A DNA stretch of 64,000 nucleotides from Leucaena leucocephala (GCA_037074615.1 CM073562.1:13997001-14061000), one strand, 5' to 3'. Shown: positions 13,383-25,953, numbered from the stretch's first letter. The notes: generated from the letters alone by a model not told the origin. Numbers and translations are program-made.

Positions 13383-16300
13383 TTAATTTTCATGATGATT
13401 GTCTTGAGCAGTATCATCTATCTTGATTATGAGGGGTTGATTGAGATCTGCTGCTGCATGCTTATCATCCGAAGTAATGGGTAAGTCTGGGGAAGGAAGA
13501 GTGCCATCTATGTCTCCATTTTCAGCCAAAGCTTTTTCTAAAGCAGACTTGGCAACTTTAGTTACACATATCATCAAAATCACTGCACCCACATAAAAAA
13601 TAAATAAATTGAGAGGTAAACATCTATCTATCAAATGAAAACTTGTTGCTGCAAACAACACAACATGGATTCGCAAAGAAAAAAGAATTAAGTTTGCATT
13701 CAGTGTTAAAAGGAATTGAACTCACCAGATATTGCTAGGCCCAAAATGATAAGTGCCTGCATGCCCAAGAGAAGTAAACATTTGTTACATATACATATTC
13801 AATTTGATCCAGTCTAGAAAATGAATAAATTTCATTTATGATTCAGAAAGTTTTCTTACACAACGAGTCTTTGAAAATTCACTCCACCCATGTGTTACAT
13901 CTGATAGATCTTTGAGAGTTGTTCCAAGGTAAACAAGTGCCAACGTTATTGGCTGCAATCGTAGCAATGTTGGAGGTGCTAACATATTACTGTAACTGGA
14001 AAGATCTAAATAGCTATAACAACATAAGCATCTAGCCTATACACATTTCAGAATTCACTGCTGGTGGAATGCATTGGTAGACAACTTTTTTTTTGTTTTT
14101 TAGTAAGCCCGTTTGGGAGAACTTCCAAAACCATGGTTTTGGCCCAAACTAGATTTTCCAAAGCATAGTAGTCAAACCCCTATCCAAAGCCCAAAAGTGA
14201 TTTTAACTCCTCAAACCATGGTTTTGATATAGGCTAAGGAAAACAACTTTTAGTTTTCCAAAATCTAGTCCAAACAAGCTCTAAATGGTAGACTACACTA
14301 AGAGAGTGAGCCTTGGCATCGCGATAATATTGTTGTCATGTGACCTAGAAGTCACGGGTTCAAATTTTGGAATCAACTTCTCCCTTTCTAAGAGTAAAGC
14401 TTTGTACATCTATCATTCCCTAAACCCCACCTGATTGAAGCCTCATGCATTGAACCACCCTTTTAAATAGTAGACTATTAGCCATTCAGAACTACATTCC
14501 TTCCCAAATCAGTTCCCCACAAATCACTTTAATCACAGTCATATTCATTGACTATGTTCGGGTAATTAGGGTGCACCAAGGGTTCAATGTGCCAATACAA
14601 GCAATCAAAACGAACAGCTCTGATGGCTTTCAAAGGTGTAAAATATACCATCAAAAACTAACAATAAGAAATCTATTTGGCCTTTGGCATTCCACAATTT
14701 TGATAATCACTAAGCGTACAATAGAATCTTTTATGCATAAGTTCATCATTAATAATTGACCAAGGGTGGAGAAGATACCATCATTCCTAACCAGGAAGCC
14801 AGCATGTATTCCCCAAGTGGAACTGGAGTCACCGACAGGAGATAATTTAACATGTTAAATGGTAGTAATGGAACAAGCCGAAGCAGTAATACGATCTGAA
14901 AGAGACAAGTAAATCCCAAACACATCAGATATACAGTTGAAAAATAACAACTGAAAGTAACACCAACCAAACCAGAAATAAGAAAAGATCTATTAGAATT
15001 GAAGCCTTCTTCAGAAGCCACTAGTAATTTCCATCCTACACATCAAAAGATTCAAGAATTTCAAAACATTATGAAGCCTACAAACCTTAAAGCCAGATCG
15101 CTGAACTGCAATCGCCACCGATTTAAACTGAGGATAATCCTTCAACCTAGAAAGAACAAATGATTTCCCAATCTGTAGAGATGGCCAAAGGTGTGAATAA
15201 ATAAGCTCATGGAAACAAACAAGTGTACATCACAGAATAGAAACATAGACCAAAATGTGGCCAAATAGAAAGGCTAAAGAAATCAAAAGAACTATGGTAT
15301 ATAGAGAGAAGCAAGAAACAAAGGGCATCGGGTATTACTATAAAAAAACAATTATTTGATTATGGAGCAATAAGAAGTGATCCAAAGGTGATGTTGATGT
15401 TCCGACTGCTTAATATTGTAAAACTTTAGAAAACTTACTGTTCTACCAAGAAGAAATGCAGCTCCAGCACCAATAGTTGCACCAACAGAGTCAGCAACAA
15501 AGCCCACTGGAAGCCCAAAAAGATAACCGCCACCAAGCTGAAAACAGTATATCAAGTTAAATGACATGGTGCTGCTTCTGTTCTCCAGCAGGTTCTTCAA
15601 AGAAGAGAAGTATGGAGATGATGAAGGGAAGAAAAGCAAAAATGCAGACAGGATGCTAAAACATTGAATAAAACCTAAAGCAAACTTCAATAAGATATAA
15701 ATATCAAGTTTTAAACAATGACAAAGATCAGCCACCAGGACAGGAAAGTTAAATACTTATTTTGCAAATTAGAATATCAGGTTTGAAAGGGTCAGATGCA
15801 GACAGATTTCTGTCGAATTATATATCACATAGGCATGTTGGCCAAAATAAATGACATGACATGAACACATGGGCAGGCATGCATCTCTGTTTCTTTATCA
15901 TATGCATCCAGTCACTGGCCATTCTCAACCATAGAAAAGGTTGTGGATGAACAAAGTTCTGGCACACAAATCAACGCAGGCAAGTCCACATAAAGGAAGC
16001 TTGTATAAACCATCACTTGAATAATTTGCGCTATACATAGTCTACTGACTCCAGTGAATGGGAAGGACAACAAGGGCCAAACTTTGTAATAGTAATTGCT
16101 GCAACATGTTCTTATCCTCCTATTTTAGACTTCTCTACTTTGAAACAATGAACTATTTCATTAAAGAAGGATTGACAACTAATTTACATATGTAAAGACT
16201 ATGTCACAGAGGTATAAGGTATCAAGTTTCTTTGTTGAGTGCATGCATGTTGCGTTACAAGGGAGAAGCCAGATAGCAGACTAATCAGTTAAGACAAGCT

Positions 16301-18354
16301 AATATATTTGCTTGGTTTATACTTCCTCAATCTCACATTATTCATACCCAATATTCCATCTTTTGAAGGGCAGACATCAGATATCCAGGGTTTCAAGTTA
16401 AAAGGAAGACAACAGCCTTCACTCTAAATCTACTACCCCAAAATCTTTGGGGAAATTCTAAGTAATCAACTGATGCTTCTCCAGCACACAAAGATACTGA
16501 AGGACATGAATCGACTGTTTGTAAAGCACGAGTAATAATACAGCAAAGTTACAAATGAATCATTTGAGAAGTGAAACATAGCTGGAGTGCTGAAGGCTTA
16601 ATTTAACAATGTCATCAAGTTTGTAGAATTTATATACCTAAAACAATAGCCCCAGGTAGATTCAATATAGAAATTTACAAATAACCAAAGCTTTATTAGG
16701 ACAAATATCTAGCAATGGTTTTGAGGAACAACTCTAAGCAACAGTACATGCAACTACAGAAACCTTCTACTAGCAATTCAATAATGTGTAGTATAACTTG
16801 TGAGGGTATCAATGGCTCTTACAGTGAGTACAGAAGCTGGAACTGCCAAGACAGTCAAAGGTATGTAAGCAACAGCCCTGAAAATCACCAAATAAATGTG
16901 AGCTTGAGACTTCATGCATTTGAGCCCATTATAAAATTATTCACTTAAGGCTCTTTTAATATGCCAACTAATTTATGTAAATTTAATCTTTTTCATTGCA
17001 TCAGGAATAAGAGAAAAAAATTGAAAGAACGTAAATTATTTACTAAAATTTTTAATCAGTAAAATAATCAATTTCTTGAAGTGTTTACATAACATTAGGA
17101 TACCCATATGTATCCTATACAGGTAATATTGCATAAAATTCCTATATAATCTTAATTTCAGATAGGCTTTCATCATAGTCTAGGGTAAAAACTTATGGTC
17201 AAATTGACATTTTGAACAAATATATTATAATATATTAAATGTTATGCTTCCAAAGCTAGTTTGGTCCACATGATACACATAAAGTACCTTGGTCTTATCA
17301 ATATGACCTGAAAGTTGAATTGATGTTAAACTTCAGCTGAGACAAAGCATCAGCTTTAGAAACACACTTTTGACCAGGTTTGTTCTGACAAAAATATTTC
17401 CCATCACAATTTACCATTAAGTAGCAAATTGCATCAATGTGATAACATGCATTGGTTGAAGTTTCACAATTATGACAATGTAGGAATTCAAGAAAGATAC
17501 TTAGGACGTGGAGATAAAGGAATTAAAGCTTGCAGTAACTTACAGGACAGGTGGACCCCAGGGCCCAAGGTCACGATGAACCCATACTAAGAAATCCTTC
17601 AGCATCTGCAACAAACTTAGAAAATTAAAAAAATCTACAGCCAGAATGTTTCTGCAACTTTTCAAGTATAAAAATCCGAAGGTAGTGCTTGTAATGAAGG
17701 AAGTAGAATTATAATGAATATACTTATAAAAACAGCATTGTTGTTCATACGCATGTATAAGAGAATGGGAATTTTCATCTGGAAAATTGATTCAACTAAC
17801 GAATGTCTTAAATTTACTTCTTCTTTTTTTGGGTTGCTAACGAAGATGACTTGATAACAGACAATATACATTTTAACTATCAACATAAGGATCATCTAAC
17901 TTTGTTTATTGCATTTAGTGAAATTGTCTTCTCTCCAACACTACTCTCCTGGCATTGGACATGTTATTCATACGTAAACTCCGTGGGCTGAAATTCCAGT
18001 AAGATAAGTAAATACGGCCAAAGAAAGTTTTTAAGCTAGTGCACCACAGCCATCAGAGGATCACCAAATTTCAAGGATAGAAATTAAATTACATTTCAAC
18101 TTTAGGAAGGAGAGGGAAAACCCCCGCTAGAAAACGAATCCGCAGATAAAATTAAGCACTTAACCAATTCAACGACAATGCATCAGTCCCATTTCAACTA
18201 AGAAACATTTCCGAATACCGGAAGCGAATTCGAGTTTGTAAAAGGAGAAAAAAAAAACCTTTTCGATTGGGAGAGTGAAACAAGCAGCAGCAACAGCGCC
18301 AACAACAAGAACAAGAAGAGCGATCTTGAGGGCGGAGGTCCAGGTGAAAGCCAT
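13383..18354 (-). CDS. SNARE-associated Golgi / VTT-domain (DedA, TVP38-TMEM64 type) membrane protein
   Basis: Nine exons on the minus strand: 18259-18354, 17544-17605, 16823-16877, 15439-15537, 15086-15172, 14779-14895, 13860-13952, 13726-13756 and 13383-13582. All introns are GT-AG and all phases match, giving 840 nt and 279 aa. The N-terminus (MAFTWTSALK...) holds a first hydrophobic helix at about residues 8-27. The VTT/DedA core follows: 'AYIPLTVLAVPASVLT', then a Gly-rich re-entrant-like segment 'LGGGYLFGLPVGFVADSVG', then 'AGAAFLLGRT', 'LLLRLVPLLPFNMLNYLLS' and 'VPLGEYMLASWLG'. A further hydrophobic helix and a polar acidic tail end it. Relatives in animals and bacteria are linked to lipid scrambling or secretory membrane traffic; the plant members are little studied. 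The length agrees with plant homologues. Introns contain a MITE and an Au-like SINE (14107-14463). Confidence 0.92.
14107..14281. mobile_element. MITE (Tourist/PIF-like) in an intron
   Basis: 175 bp flanked by TAA at 14104-14106 and 14282-14284, the target duplication typical of PIF/Harbinger-type MITEs. The ends are imperfect inverted repeats: 'GCCCGTTTGG' at the left and, reading inward from the right end, 'GAGCTTGTTTGG'. The interior has mirrored 'CCAAAACCATGGTTTTGG' blocks and could fold on itself. It lies in the intron between exons 6 and 7 of the VTT-protein gene. Confidence 0.7.
14296..14463 (+). mobile_element. Au-like SINE with target-site duplication
   Basis: A 168-bp body is flanked by TAAATGGTAGACTA (14282-14295) and TAAATAGTAGACTA (14464-14477), a 14-bp duplication with one mismatch. 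The body starts 'GAGAGTGAGCCTTGGC' and contains an A-box-like 'TGGCATCGCGATAA'. It continues with 'GTCATGTGACCTAGAAGTCA' followed by the B-box-like 'GGGTTCAAATTTTGG', and ends in a short T run rather than poly(A). This order and the T-tail are those of the tRNA-derived Au SINE family of flowering plants. It sits in the same intron as, and directly against, the MITE at 14107-14281. Confidence 0.85.
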
Positions 18355-18800
18355 GGTAATCCTGAGACTCCAAGGCCTGCACCTGTCGTCGTCGTCGTAG
18401 TAGTCAGATGGCGATTGTTTCAAAGATAAGCGAGCCCTCAATCCTCCAGGATTTGCCAGATTTGGATGAATTTGATCAAAACCCGATGAAAGCGACGGCG
18501 TCGTCTTAACTCTTAATAGTTTATCTTCATCAGTCGGATTCGGGGACCTTCCAAGTTCAAATTTTTCTTGCCGGCTTATTCTGTCTCTCTTCTTCTGTTT
18601 TTTCTACTCGCACTTGACCTGGAGTCTGATTGATTGGACTGCAATTTGTCCTTTATAATCCTTATTTTTCCATGGACCAAAAATTCCCCCTTTTTTTTTA
18701 ACCGAAAGAGTTTATTTTATCTACTTCTAATAATCCAATTAATCTATTATGGACTATGAATATGTATCGATCAAAGTTTAAAAAAAATATAAAAAAATTA
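18355..18800. other. 5' UTR/promoter side of the VTT-protein gene
   Basis: The segment to about 18650 is less AT-rich than its surroundings and in minus-strand sense lies immediately upstream of the ATG at 18352-18354, so it should include the 5' UTR and core promoter. No certain TATA box was picked. Confidence 0.45.
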
Positions 18801-19206
18801 GATAGTTTTTTTAAAAAAAAATAGAGAAAAAGTTATAAAAAATATGGTTATAAAGAAATTGGTGTTTAAATAATTATTATCAAAAAAATTTTATAATTAA
18901 AAAATATATGATTTTATTAAAAATATGAGTGGGGGTTGAGAAGAGAGAGAGTAAAGAGTGTGGAAAAGAGAAAAGAGATGAGAGAGTGTGTAAAAAAGTA
19001 AAGGTAAAATAATAATTAGTTGGTCTATAAGTTATTTTACTGTTTTAGAAGTTATTCCCAATAATTTATCCAAAACTATAATTTTAAACTATTATTTGGT
19101 CTAAAATACTTTTTAGACAAGTATGCCTATTTATTTTAAAATTTACTAGAATCAAAGTTTGGCTCAAAAGCCCTTTTAAAATTATAGTTTTAGTTCTTTT
19201 CAAACT
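18800..19206. mobile_element. MITE family copy (GGGCCTGTTT type), truncated
   Basis: It shares with the copies at 19274-19990, 25954-26424, 51897-52372 and 56304-56716 the same order of segments: AT-rich 5' part, a purine-rich 'GAGAAGAGAGAGAG'-like block, 'GTAAAATAATAATTAG.TGGTCTATAAG', 'TTACTGTTTTAGAAG', and a 'TTTTAAACTATTATTTGGTC' 3' part. Clear terminal sequence is missing on the left. Confidence 0.55.
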
Positions 19207-19273
19207 GACAATATATATCAATTCTATAAGAATTAAAAAGCCATTGGCAAAAAAAACATATATATGTATATAA

Positions 19274-19990
19274 GGGGTCCGTTTAGATAAAATTTTAGGA
19301 AAGTGATTATGAAAAAAATAACTTTTAAATAACTTTTAAAAACAGGTTTTTGAAGAATAATTTATAGAAAAAATTGTTATAAATAAATGAGTATTTAGAT
19401 AGTTATTATAAAAAAGATTTTTATTATTGGTAAATTACTATAAAGGGTATGATTTTATTAAAAAAATTATATTTTTTTTCCATTATATTTTCCTCTCTCC
19501 AGTTCTCTCCATCGGAAGCCATAAATTGACTAGTGACTTTTACTGGTGATAAAGACTAGTGAGGACAGGGCAATACCAACGGTGTTCCATGGTGAGACCA
19601 GCTACTAGCGACATCTCCTTCCATGACAAGACCAGTGACTATAACGGCATTTTCTTTCATGTGAGATACGACCACTTTCTTCCTCCTTTTCTTCTTCTGG
19701 TGAGCATACGACGACCATGGAGAGCAGCATACTTCTCCTTTATTCCTGTAAGCATATGGCGTAGAGATAAGAGAAAGGAGAGAATATATCAGAAAAAATA
19801 GGGGTAGAATAGTAATTAGATAGTATATAAGCTATTTTACTGTTTTAGAAGCTATTCTCAGTAACTTATCTAAAATCTTAGTTTTAAATTATAGTTTGAT
19901 TCATAAGCTCTTTTAGATAAATCTAGCTATTTGTTTTAAAATTTTTTAAAATCAAAATTTGAACTAAAAAGCCTTTTAAAACCTTAATTT
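19274..19990. mobile_element. MITE family copy carrying about 300 bp of unrelated filler
   Basis: The left end 'GGGGTCCGTTTAGATAAAAT' and right part resemble the other copies. The purine-rich middle is replaced by a distinctly less AT-rich segment (about 19495-19790) not seen in the other copies. No known protein is evident in the filler. Confidence 0.55.
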
Positions 19991-21048
19991 TCTTCTTACC
20001 CAAGCACACACACAAGAAGTCAAATGATTAGATTTAGCTTTGTAAATACTAAATATTAGAATAGATTAGGAAAATGAAATAAATTAATTAAGGACTAATA
20101 TAATATTTAACCTTTATAATTTACTCTCATTTTAGTTTTAATTTTTATATATTCAAACCATAAGTTTTTAGTTTCAAAAGTTTCTTGATATTTTAATAAG
20201 AATTTAAACTATTTTATCTTTTAAGAGACTAAAACTTATAGTTTAAAACTATAATAACTAAAATAAAATAATGATAAATATAAGAATCAAACATTGTATT
20301 AACATATTAGTTAATTATAAAAAATACAAGTTAATTTATCTAAAATATTTTTGTATAACATTTAGATTATACATCAATTTATAATTTAAATAAATAAGTT
20401 TAAGAAAAGATAAACATAAGATACAAAAAAGAATTAAAGACTTATATTTATAATTAAATTTAACTCTAATTAAATCAAAGATCACTTACAGAAAATTTAT
20501 AAGATTATTTACTAAATTTTTTTTTATAAAAATAACAGAAATTGAATTCATATTTATAAATATATGAGTTTGTTCCTTAGGGGTCAACTCTAGTCAGTAT
20601 TTCTTTTTTTTTTTTGCAATATAACTCGTTAGTTTTTGTTGGTATAAACTCTTGTTAATTTTGATAAAAAAATATTAATTATCTTTTTTTATTATAATTT
20701 TTTTAAAAAAAGAGTTAAACCTATCACAATTTAAGAATAAAATAAAATATCTCTTCTTTATAAATAATATTAATATTAGATAAAATAAACTGTTTATTAT
20801 CTTAAATATAAATATAAATATTTAAAAATTAAAATATTTTTTTAACCGTCTATTATCACATGGGCTAAGATTGAACTTTAGATTTAAAATTTCATGAAGG
20901 TAAAGTCTAAACCTAACCCATGTGGTCCAATATAGCCTAGCTGGCCCAAGATGATTGCTAAAACCTCGTCTCCCCACATGACCAGCCTATAAATTATCAA
21001 TTCTTTTAGATATATAACTTTTATATGTTTAAATTTATATTTAAAAAT
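19991..21048. other. AT-rich intergenic DNA
   Basis: Long AT-rich stretch with no recognisable gene; a few short runs resemble worn MITE or SINE sequence. Confidence 0.45.
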
Positions 21049-21155
21049 AATAAACAATTTACTCTACTCGATATTAGTATCACTTAAAAGAAAAAAAAAT
21101 TTTATCCTATATTTAGATTGTAAGTAAGCCTAACCTTTTTTCAAAAAAAATTTAC
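21049..21155 (+). mobile_element. SINE 3'-end fragment (family of 46731-47002)
   Basis: Carries 'CTCGATATTAGTATCAC', the A/G-rich spacer, 'TTTTATCCTATATTTAGATTG', 'AAGTAAGCCTAAC' and a T-rich/A-rich tail in the same order as the other family members. The 5' half is missing or too diverged to see. Confidence 0.5.
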
Positions 21156-21808
21156 CAAAAATGACGCTAACAACTAATAAATTTATCACTCAGAAACAAA
21201 AGAATAAGAGAATTATAGAGAAAAGTTCTTATTTGTAATATTAAAAAAATCAAGGTTATAGCTTAAAAAATGTTAATTATAATTTTAAGAAAATATCATA
21301 ACAGGTTAGTATTCCTCATCAGTTCATTTGGCCTCATGCATGTTAAAAGGAGATCACCAGCAACCCAAGACTATAAACAAGATATCAAGCTTATTTTATT
21401 TTTTACCATGTCTTCTTTAATATGAACAAGATTACTTTATTTTTCCTATTTTTTTAATCCTCTTCTCACTAAAAGAATGTTGTGTCCTGCCATCCTGCTA
21501 TTAATAAACAAATCAACAAGGTACATATTTTCTTTTGCACTTTTTATTCAAAGGAGCAGATACTACCACCGGCCTCCTCAGACTATAAGCGATCAAACCC
21601 GCGACAGAATTTCTATGCAAAACAACTACATGAACAAGAAAGTATGCTAAAACCTAACCTTACATATAACAGAAATTTACTAACAATGCTTTGTATGTAT
21701 AACTTAGATTGTAAGAATAATGAAACATGCCTATGATGTGTGATTCAAAAAAATACAGTATACGATATACATACATACATACATATATATATATAAACAT
21801 GCCTTTGC
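21156..21808. other. 3' flank of the NXPE-like gene
   Basis: Expected to contain the 3' UTR of the minus-strand gene ending at 21809. It has a short ATAC/TATA repeat at about 21765-21795. The ORF at 21482-21736 has no recognised domain. Confidence 0.45.
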
Positions 21809-23647
21809 CTATCTTGCACAGATTGCATTTAGCAGAACATGAGCTAACATGAGATCAGCAAAATACTGGTGTCCAATTTGTCCATCTCTCCACTTCATCT
21901 TCAGTGGAGCTCTTCCATAATGAACTCCATCGTTACACCGATTATCGAAATGCCACGGATATGTCAGATCAAAGTTATCGATCACGCCGGAAACCACCCC
22001 GGCTCGCTTCAACTTCTCCAACAATATGCCATTGAACACCTCCATCTTGCTAGGATTATAAGCCAGTGATCTTGCATACCCACCTGTAGCCACTGTGCTT
22101 CTGTAAAACACTCTTGGCCAAACCAACCCTCTTTGCTTCACTGAGCTCATAAGTTCTTCCCAGAAGGATGCTGCAAAATCTGCTCCTTTTGAGAATGATC
22201 GGATGTTAGTCCAATGAACACCATCATGCAGGCCAGAATTGATGATGATGGTGTCTGGAACTTTGGATTCTGAGAAGTATTTCTTGAGAAGATCTTGAAA
22301 CCCTTGGTTTCTCAGAGAATTAAGACCTTCATAGTTCTTTGTTTCATTCCAATGGCCATTGAAGATGCTTGTGATCCTAACTGTTTGAGATGGGTTTTTA
22401 GGGTTGGAGAAGTTCATGTCAAATCTTCTGGGTACAGCATGAATTTCAGGCAAATCTAAGATGAAATTCAGCATGTTACGTATTGTATCAACATGATTTG
22501 AATCACCCCAGAAGAAGATCCACCGATTCTTCAAGCAATTCCAAGCAGATTCAGCTGAGAACAGTTTGAATGAACAGTGAGTTGAATAAACCCAACCATT
22601 ACTCTCCAGAATCCCCAGAGAACCATCACACCATGGAGATTTACAAGGAAATTCTGAAGCTAGGCATCGAAATCTACCATCATAACTTATTTCACAATCA
22701 TCGTTTTTCCCAAGCCTAATCCATCTTCCACGCCACACATCTCTGGTGAAATCAGAAGCTTTACACGTCTGTAATTCTGGCAAATCTTCAACAGTGCTTC
22801 TTCTGATGAACCTGACTGGGATATTTCGAAGAACTCGATCGAATACGAATTTCCATGGTGTAAATTTGAGGCCTTCGAAGTGTCTGTAAAGTAGAATGAT
22901 GGTGAGATTGTAGAAACCTTCGAAATCTTGATGAACTTGAAGTGAAATTGAGTAAGTTCCATTGTTGAAATCTTTCACTAATGGCCGAGATTTCCAACTT
23001 TCTCCTGAAAGATCAGTTTCAAAGTAATCCCCACCTAAGCAACGAGGGTTTCCAGATTCATCCAATGCTAGGAAAGTGAATTCATGAACTTCACCAGCTG
23101 AAAGCTCTATCTCTTTCCCATTATCCAAACCAGGGATAGAAATTTGAACAGTGTAAGAATCTCTACAAGGTTCTCCTCCAGGAGCTAACCATCGAGCTAG
23201 AAGATTTGAAGTCAAGTTGGGTTCTAATTCAGAAGAAATCCAACTTGGACTTTGCTGAATCATGTTCTGAATTGGATTCTTATCAATTGTTTCAGACACC
23301 AAAGTGGAATTCTTGAGAGGAACTGGTTCATGAGTGGAATTCTTGAGTGGAACTGGTGCATCGGGAAGAAACAAAGTTGAATTTGTATGGTTCTGGTTCG
23401 AACTTGGTGGAACAAGTAGGGATTTACAGGTTGAATTTTGAAAGGTTTGGGAGGGATTAGGTGAACGAATATCAAAACGTGGAAATCCTCGAGCTTCAAT
23501 GTAATTTCTAACAATGGTGCCATCGATTCTCCAAAAAGTGACAGTACCAATCAAAACCAAAGCCGCCAGAAGAAACCCCGAAGGCCAATGCCTTATCGGA
23601 CTGAACCAAGACGACCGTTGATTCGTTGACGGCGTAACAACCCCCAT
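21809..23647 (-). CDS. Type II membrane protein with NXPE/PC-esterase-like C-terminal domain
   Basis: Single exon, 612 aa, stop TAG at 21809-21811. The open frame extends upstream to 23698 but opens there with TTG; the first ATG in frame is 23645-23647 (MGVVTPST...), which I take as the start. A short cytosolic N-terminus is followed by one membrane helix (about residues 21-41, 'PSGFLLAALVLIGTVTFW'), suggesting a Golgi type II protein. A Ser/Asn-rich stem has several N-glycosylation sequons and a tandem 'PVPLKNST' repeat. An Ig/filamin-like segment lies at about 160-290. The C-terminal domain holds a GDS motif ('WGDSNHVD', about residue 382) and a D..H motif ('NDGVHYG', about residue 575), the pattern of GDS-type esterases such as TBL acetyltransferases and NXPE proteins. 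Substrate unknown; a cell-wall or glycan acyl group is an inference only. Confidence 0.85.
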   Translation of the reverse strand: MGVVTPSTNQRSSWFSPIRHWPSGFLLAALVLIGTVTFWRIDGTIVRNYIEARGFPRFDIRSPNPSQTFQNSTCKSLLVPPSSNQNHTNSTLFLPDAPVPLKNSTHEPVPLKNSTLVSETIDKNPIQNMIQQSPSWISSELEPNLTSNLLARWLAPGGEPCRDSYTVQISIPGLDNGKEIELSAGEVHEFTFLALDESGNPRCLGGDYFETDLSGESWKSRPLVKDFNNGTYSISLQVHQDFEGFYNLTIILLYRHFEGLKFTPWKFVFDRVLRNIPVRFIRRSTVEDLPELQTCKASDFTRDVWRGRWIRLGKNDDCEISYDGRFRCLASEFPCKSPWCDGSLGILESNGWVYSTHCSFKLFSAESAWNCLKNRWIFFWGDSNHVDTIRNMLNFILDLPEIHAVPRRFDMNFSNPKNPSQTVRITSIFNGHWNETKNYEGLNSLRNQGFQDLLKKYFSESKVPDTIIINSGLHDGVHWTNIRSFSKGADFAASFWEELMSSVKQRGLVWPRVFYRSTVATGGYARSLAYNPSKMEVFNGILLEKLKRAGVVSGVIDNFDLTYPWHFDNRCNDGVHYGRAPLKMKWRDGQIGHQYFADLMLAHVLLNAICAR

Positions 23648-24100
23648 CGGAGAGCCCCAAGACCGCCGCCGACGGAGGACCACTACTAACAAAAACAATC
23701 AACACGAAAAAAGATACCACCTTTTGACGACAACGATTAAAAGAAGAAAGAAAAAATGTCGATTTTCTCGATAAACAAACACAATGCTTTAATGCGAACA
23801 GGAGAAGTTAACAAGAAGAAGAAGATGAGGAGGAGATATTTACAAGGAGGTGATGGCGGTGGGTGTCAAAGGGAGAGATAGTTGAGGATAGAAGAAGAAG
23901 ACGAGTGTAGTAGGAGCATTCGCCATGAAAATCGGGGTGTTGTCAAAAAGGTAAAGCCCTTTGAATATTATGATCGGAGATGATGAACTGGGGAGATGGG
24001 AGAATCCGACATGATTGAGCGAAATCAAACGGTGATTCGATTACAACCCTTGCTTTTATTTCATTCCCCCACTTTTTTCTCATTTTATAAGAAAATCTAA
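23648..24100. other. 5' UTR/promoter side of the NXPE-like gene
   Basis: Less AT-rich sequence upstream (minus sense) of the ATG. It contains hydrophobic short ORFs that are not supported as coding. Confidence 0.4.
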
Positions 24101-25953
24101 TGTTGAGCTTTTTGTAGCTCACTAATTTAAAACTTGCTTATTTTTCTTCTGGATTTATAGGTATCTGACCTGTTTTTCATTCTCCATTCTATGTAACTCG
24201 ACCATTGACTTGAATTAATCAGAATTTAATATAATTTTTGGACACCAAAAATTTTGATGCTAAGATGATGATGAAAAAAAAAAATACTAAGAATGGTAGC
24301 ACTTGGTGTTTTGCATGTGTATTAATTGTTATATGATTGAGCAACATAATCAAAATGTTTTTTTGGTGAAGAATGAGTAGAGCTTACTTCAATGATAAGA
24401 TCATACCAGAATCATCATTAGGCCATTACCCTCGTAGTGTAACAGCACTGCCAAACTAATCTTAAAATCCATAACGCGCATCAAAGGAACTCAACAACAT
24501 AGTTACAGCTGTATACACGTATACAAGGGAAGATAACTATAAAGTCAAATATAATTAATAAAAACTCTATATAAATTTATTGTTTTCTCTTACGCAATTT
24601 CTATTCTAAAACTTATTATTATATATTAATAATTTTTAATAATTATATTTATTTTTTATGATCTCATAATTATTTTCTCTATATAATTAATTATATATCA
24701 TATTAATAATATTATAATTTAATGATATAAAAACTTTTATAAATAAATTAGGGTGTCTATGTTGAATCCATATGTAACCACACCCTCATGCTATTATTGT
24801 CAATCCCTCTAATCTTTTTGTTTTAGGAAAATGTATGTGGCAAAGAAGGAGGGAATAGGTTAGATATGGAGTTAGAGGTGGCATTTATTTTGAAGCTGTA
24901 ATTAATTAAAGCAACCAAACCTATAAATGAATGAAGGTGGGCTATAATGACGCGTGAAGAAGATGATTCAAAACACACTACCCCACACCCCACACCCCAC
25001 CTCAGCTGTTGTTTTTAATACTCCTTTCCACACGGACTGAACGGCCACCACTCACGTACTTTTTTTTTTATTGGATTTATCAAAATTTTACTATAAGTAT
25101 ATTTAAATTTAACATATTTTACATTTAACTATAATAAATAAATTTTACAATAAATTTTTTTAAATATATTAAAACTAAAATTTAAGATATTATTTAAACG
25201 ATATTAAATTATTTATTATTTAAATTAACCTTAGTTAATTATACTTGTGAACTTTTGTTACCATTAAATAATTTCATTTATTAAGTATTCTCTTATTTTT
25301 CTTGAGAATACTATACAAGTTTTAATCTGCCTTTCTTATTGGCACCCTCAATAATTTTTTGTGTAATTATCAAAATTATTTTGACCAATTTTCCATCATC
25401 TTATTTTCAATAAACAATCACATGTTCATTAAAAGTTTCTTGTATCAATGAAGGAAAACAGAGAAGAAAAGGAAAGAAACAAAACTATATGTTTAAACTT
25501 AGTTTTTTTTTTTTGTTTTATAGTGCCAATCAAGTGAATTCAAGTCGCCAATTAAATTAATATAAATAATAAAAAATAAATTTATATTTTATAAAGATAT
25601 GAGTTTAATTATTATTATTATTATTATTATAAGAATTTTTTTATTAGATAATTTTATAAATATTTTATAAATATTCTTTAAATTTTAATAAATTGATATG
25701 GATTTTATTAATTTTTTTTTTGTTAAAAAAAAAAAGAGTGAATCTAAGTGTGAAAGTATGATGATGCATGAATGAACAGAACATAATGGAGACCGCAGAG
25801 GGAAATGGAAAGGGAGGGGAGGACCACCAGCAAGGCAAAGGCAATTATGATGATTCATGCGGCCCCTAACAGCTGGCCATCAAACCTATGGCTGCCTCCC
25901 CCTAACTTTGACATCCCCAAATAATCCCCATTTACAGCAAACAACCACATATA
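24101..25953. other. Intergenic DNA, AT-rich with a GC-richer island
   Basis: Mostly AT-rich, with an (ATT)n run at about 25608-25631. A short less AT-rich island at 25780-25945 has no long ORF. No gene assembled. Confidence 0.45.

Noticed and set aside
23648..23698. Extension of the NXPE-like protein by 17 residues
   Set aside because: The frame opens with TTG at 23696-23698; the first ATG is 23645-23647.
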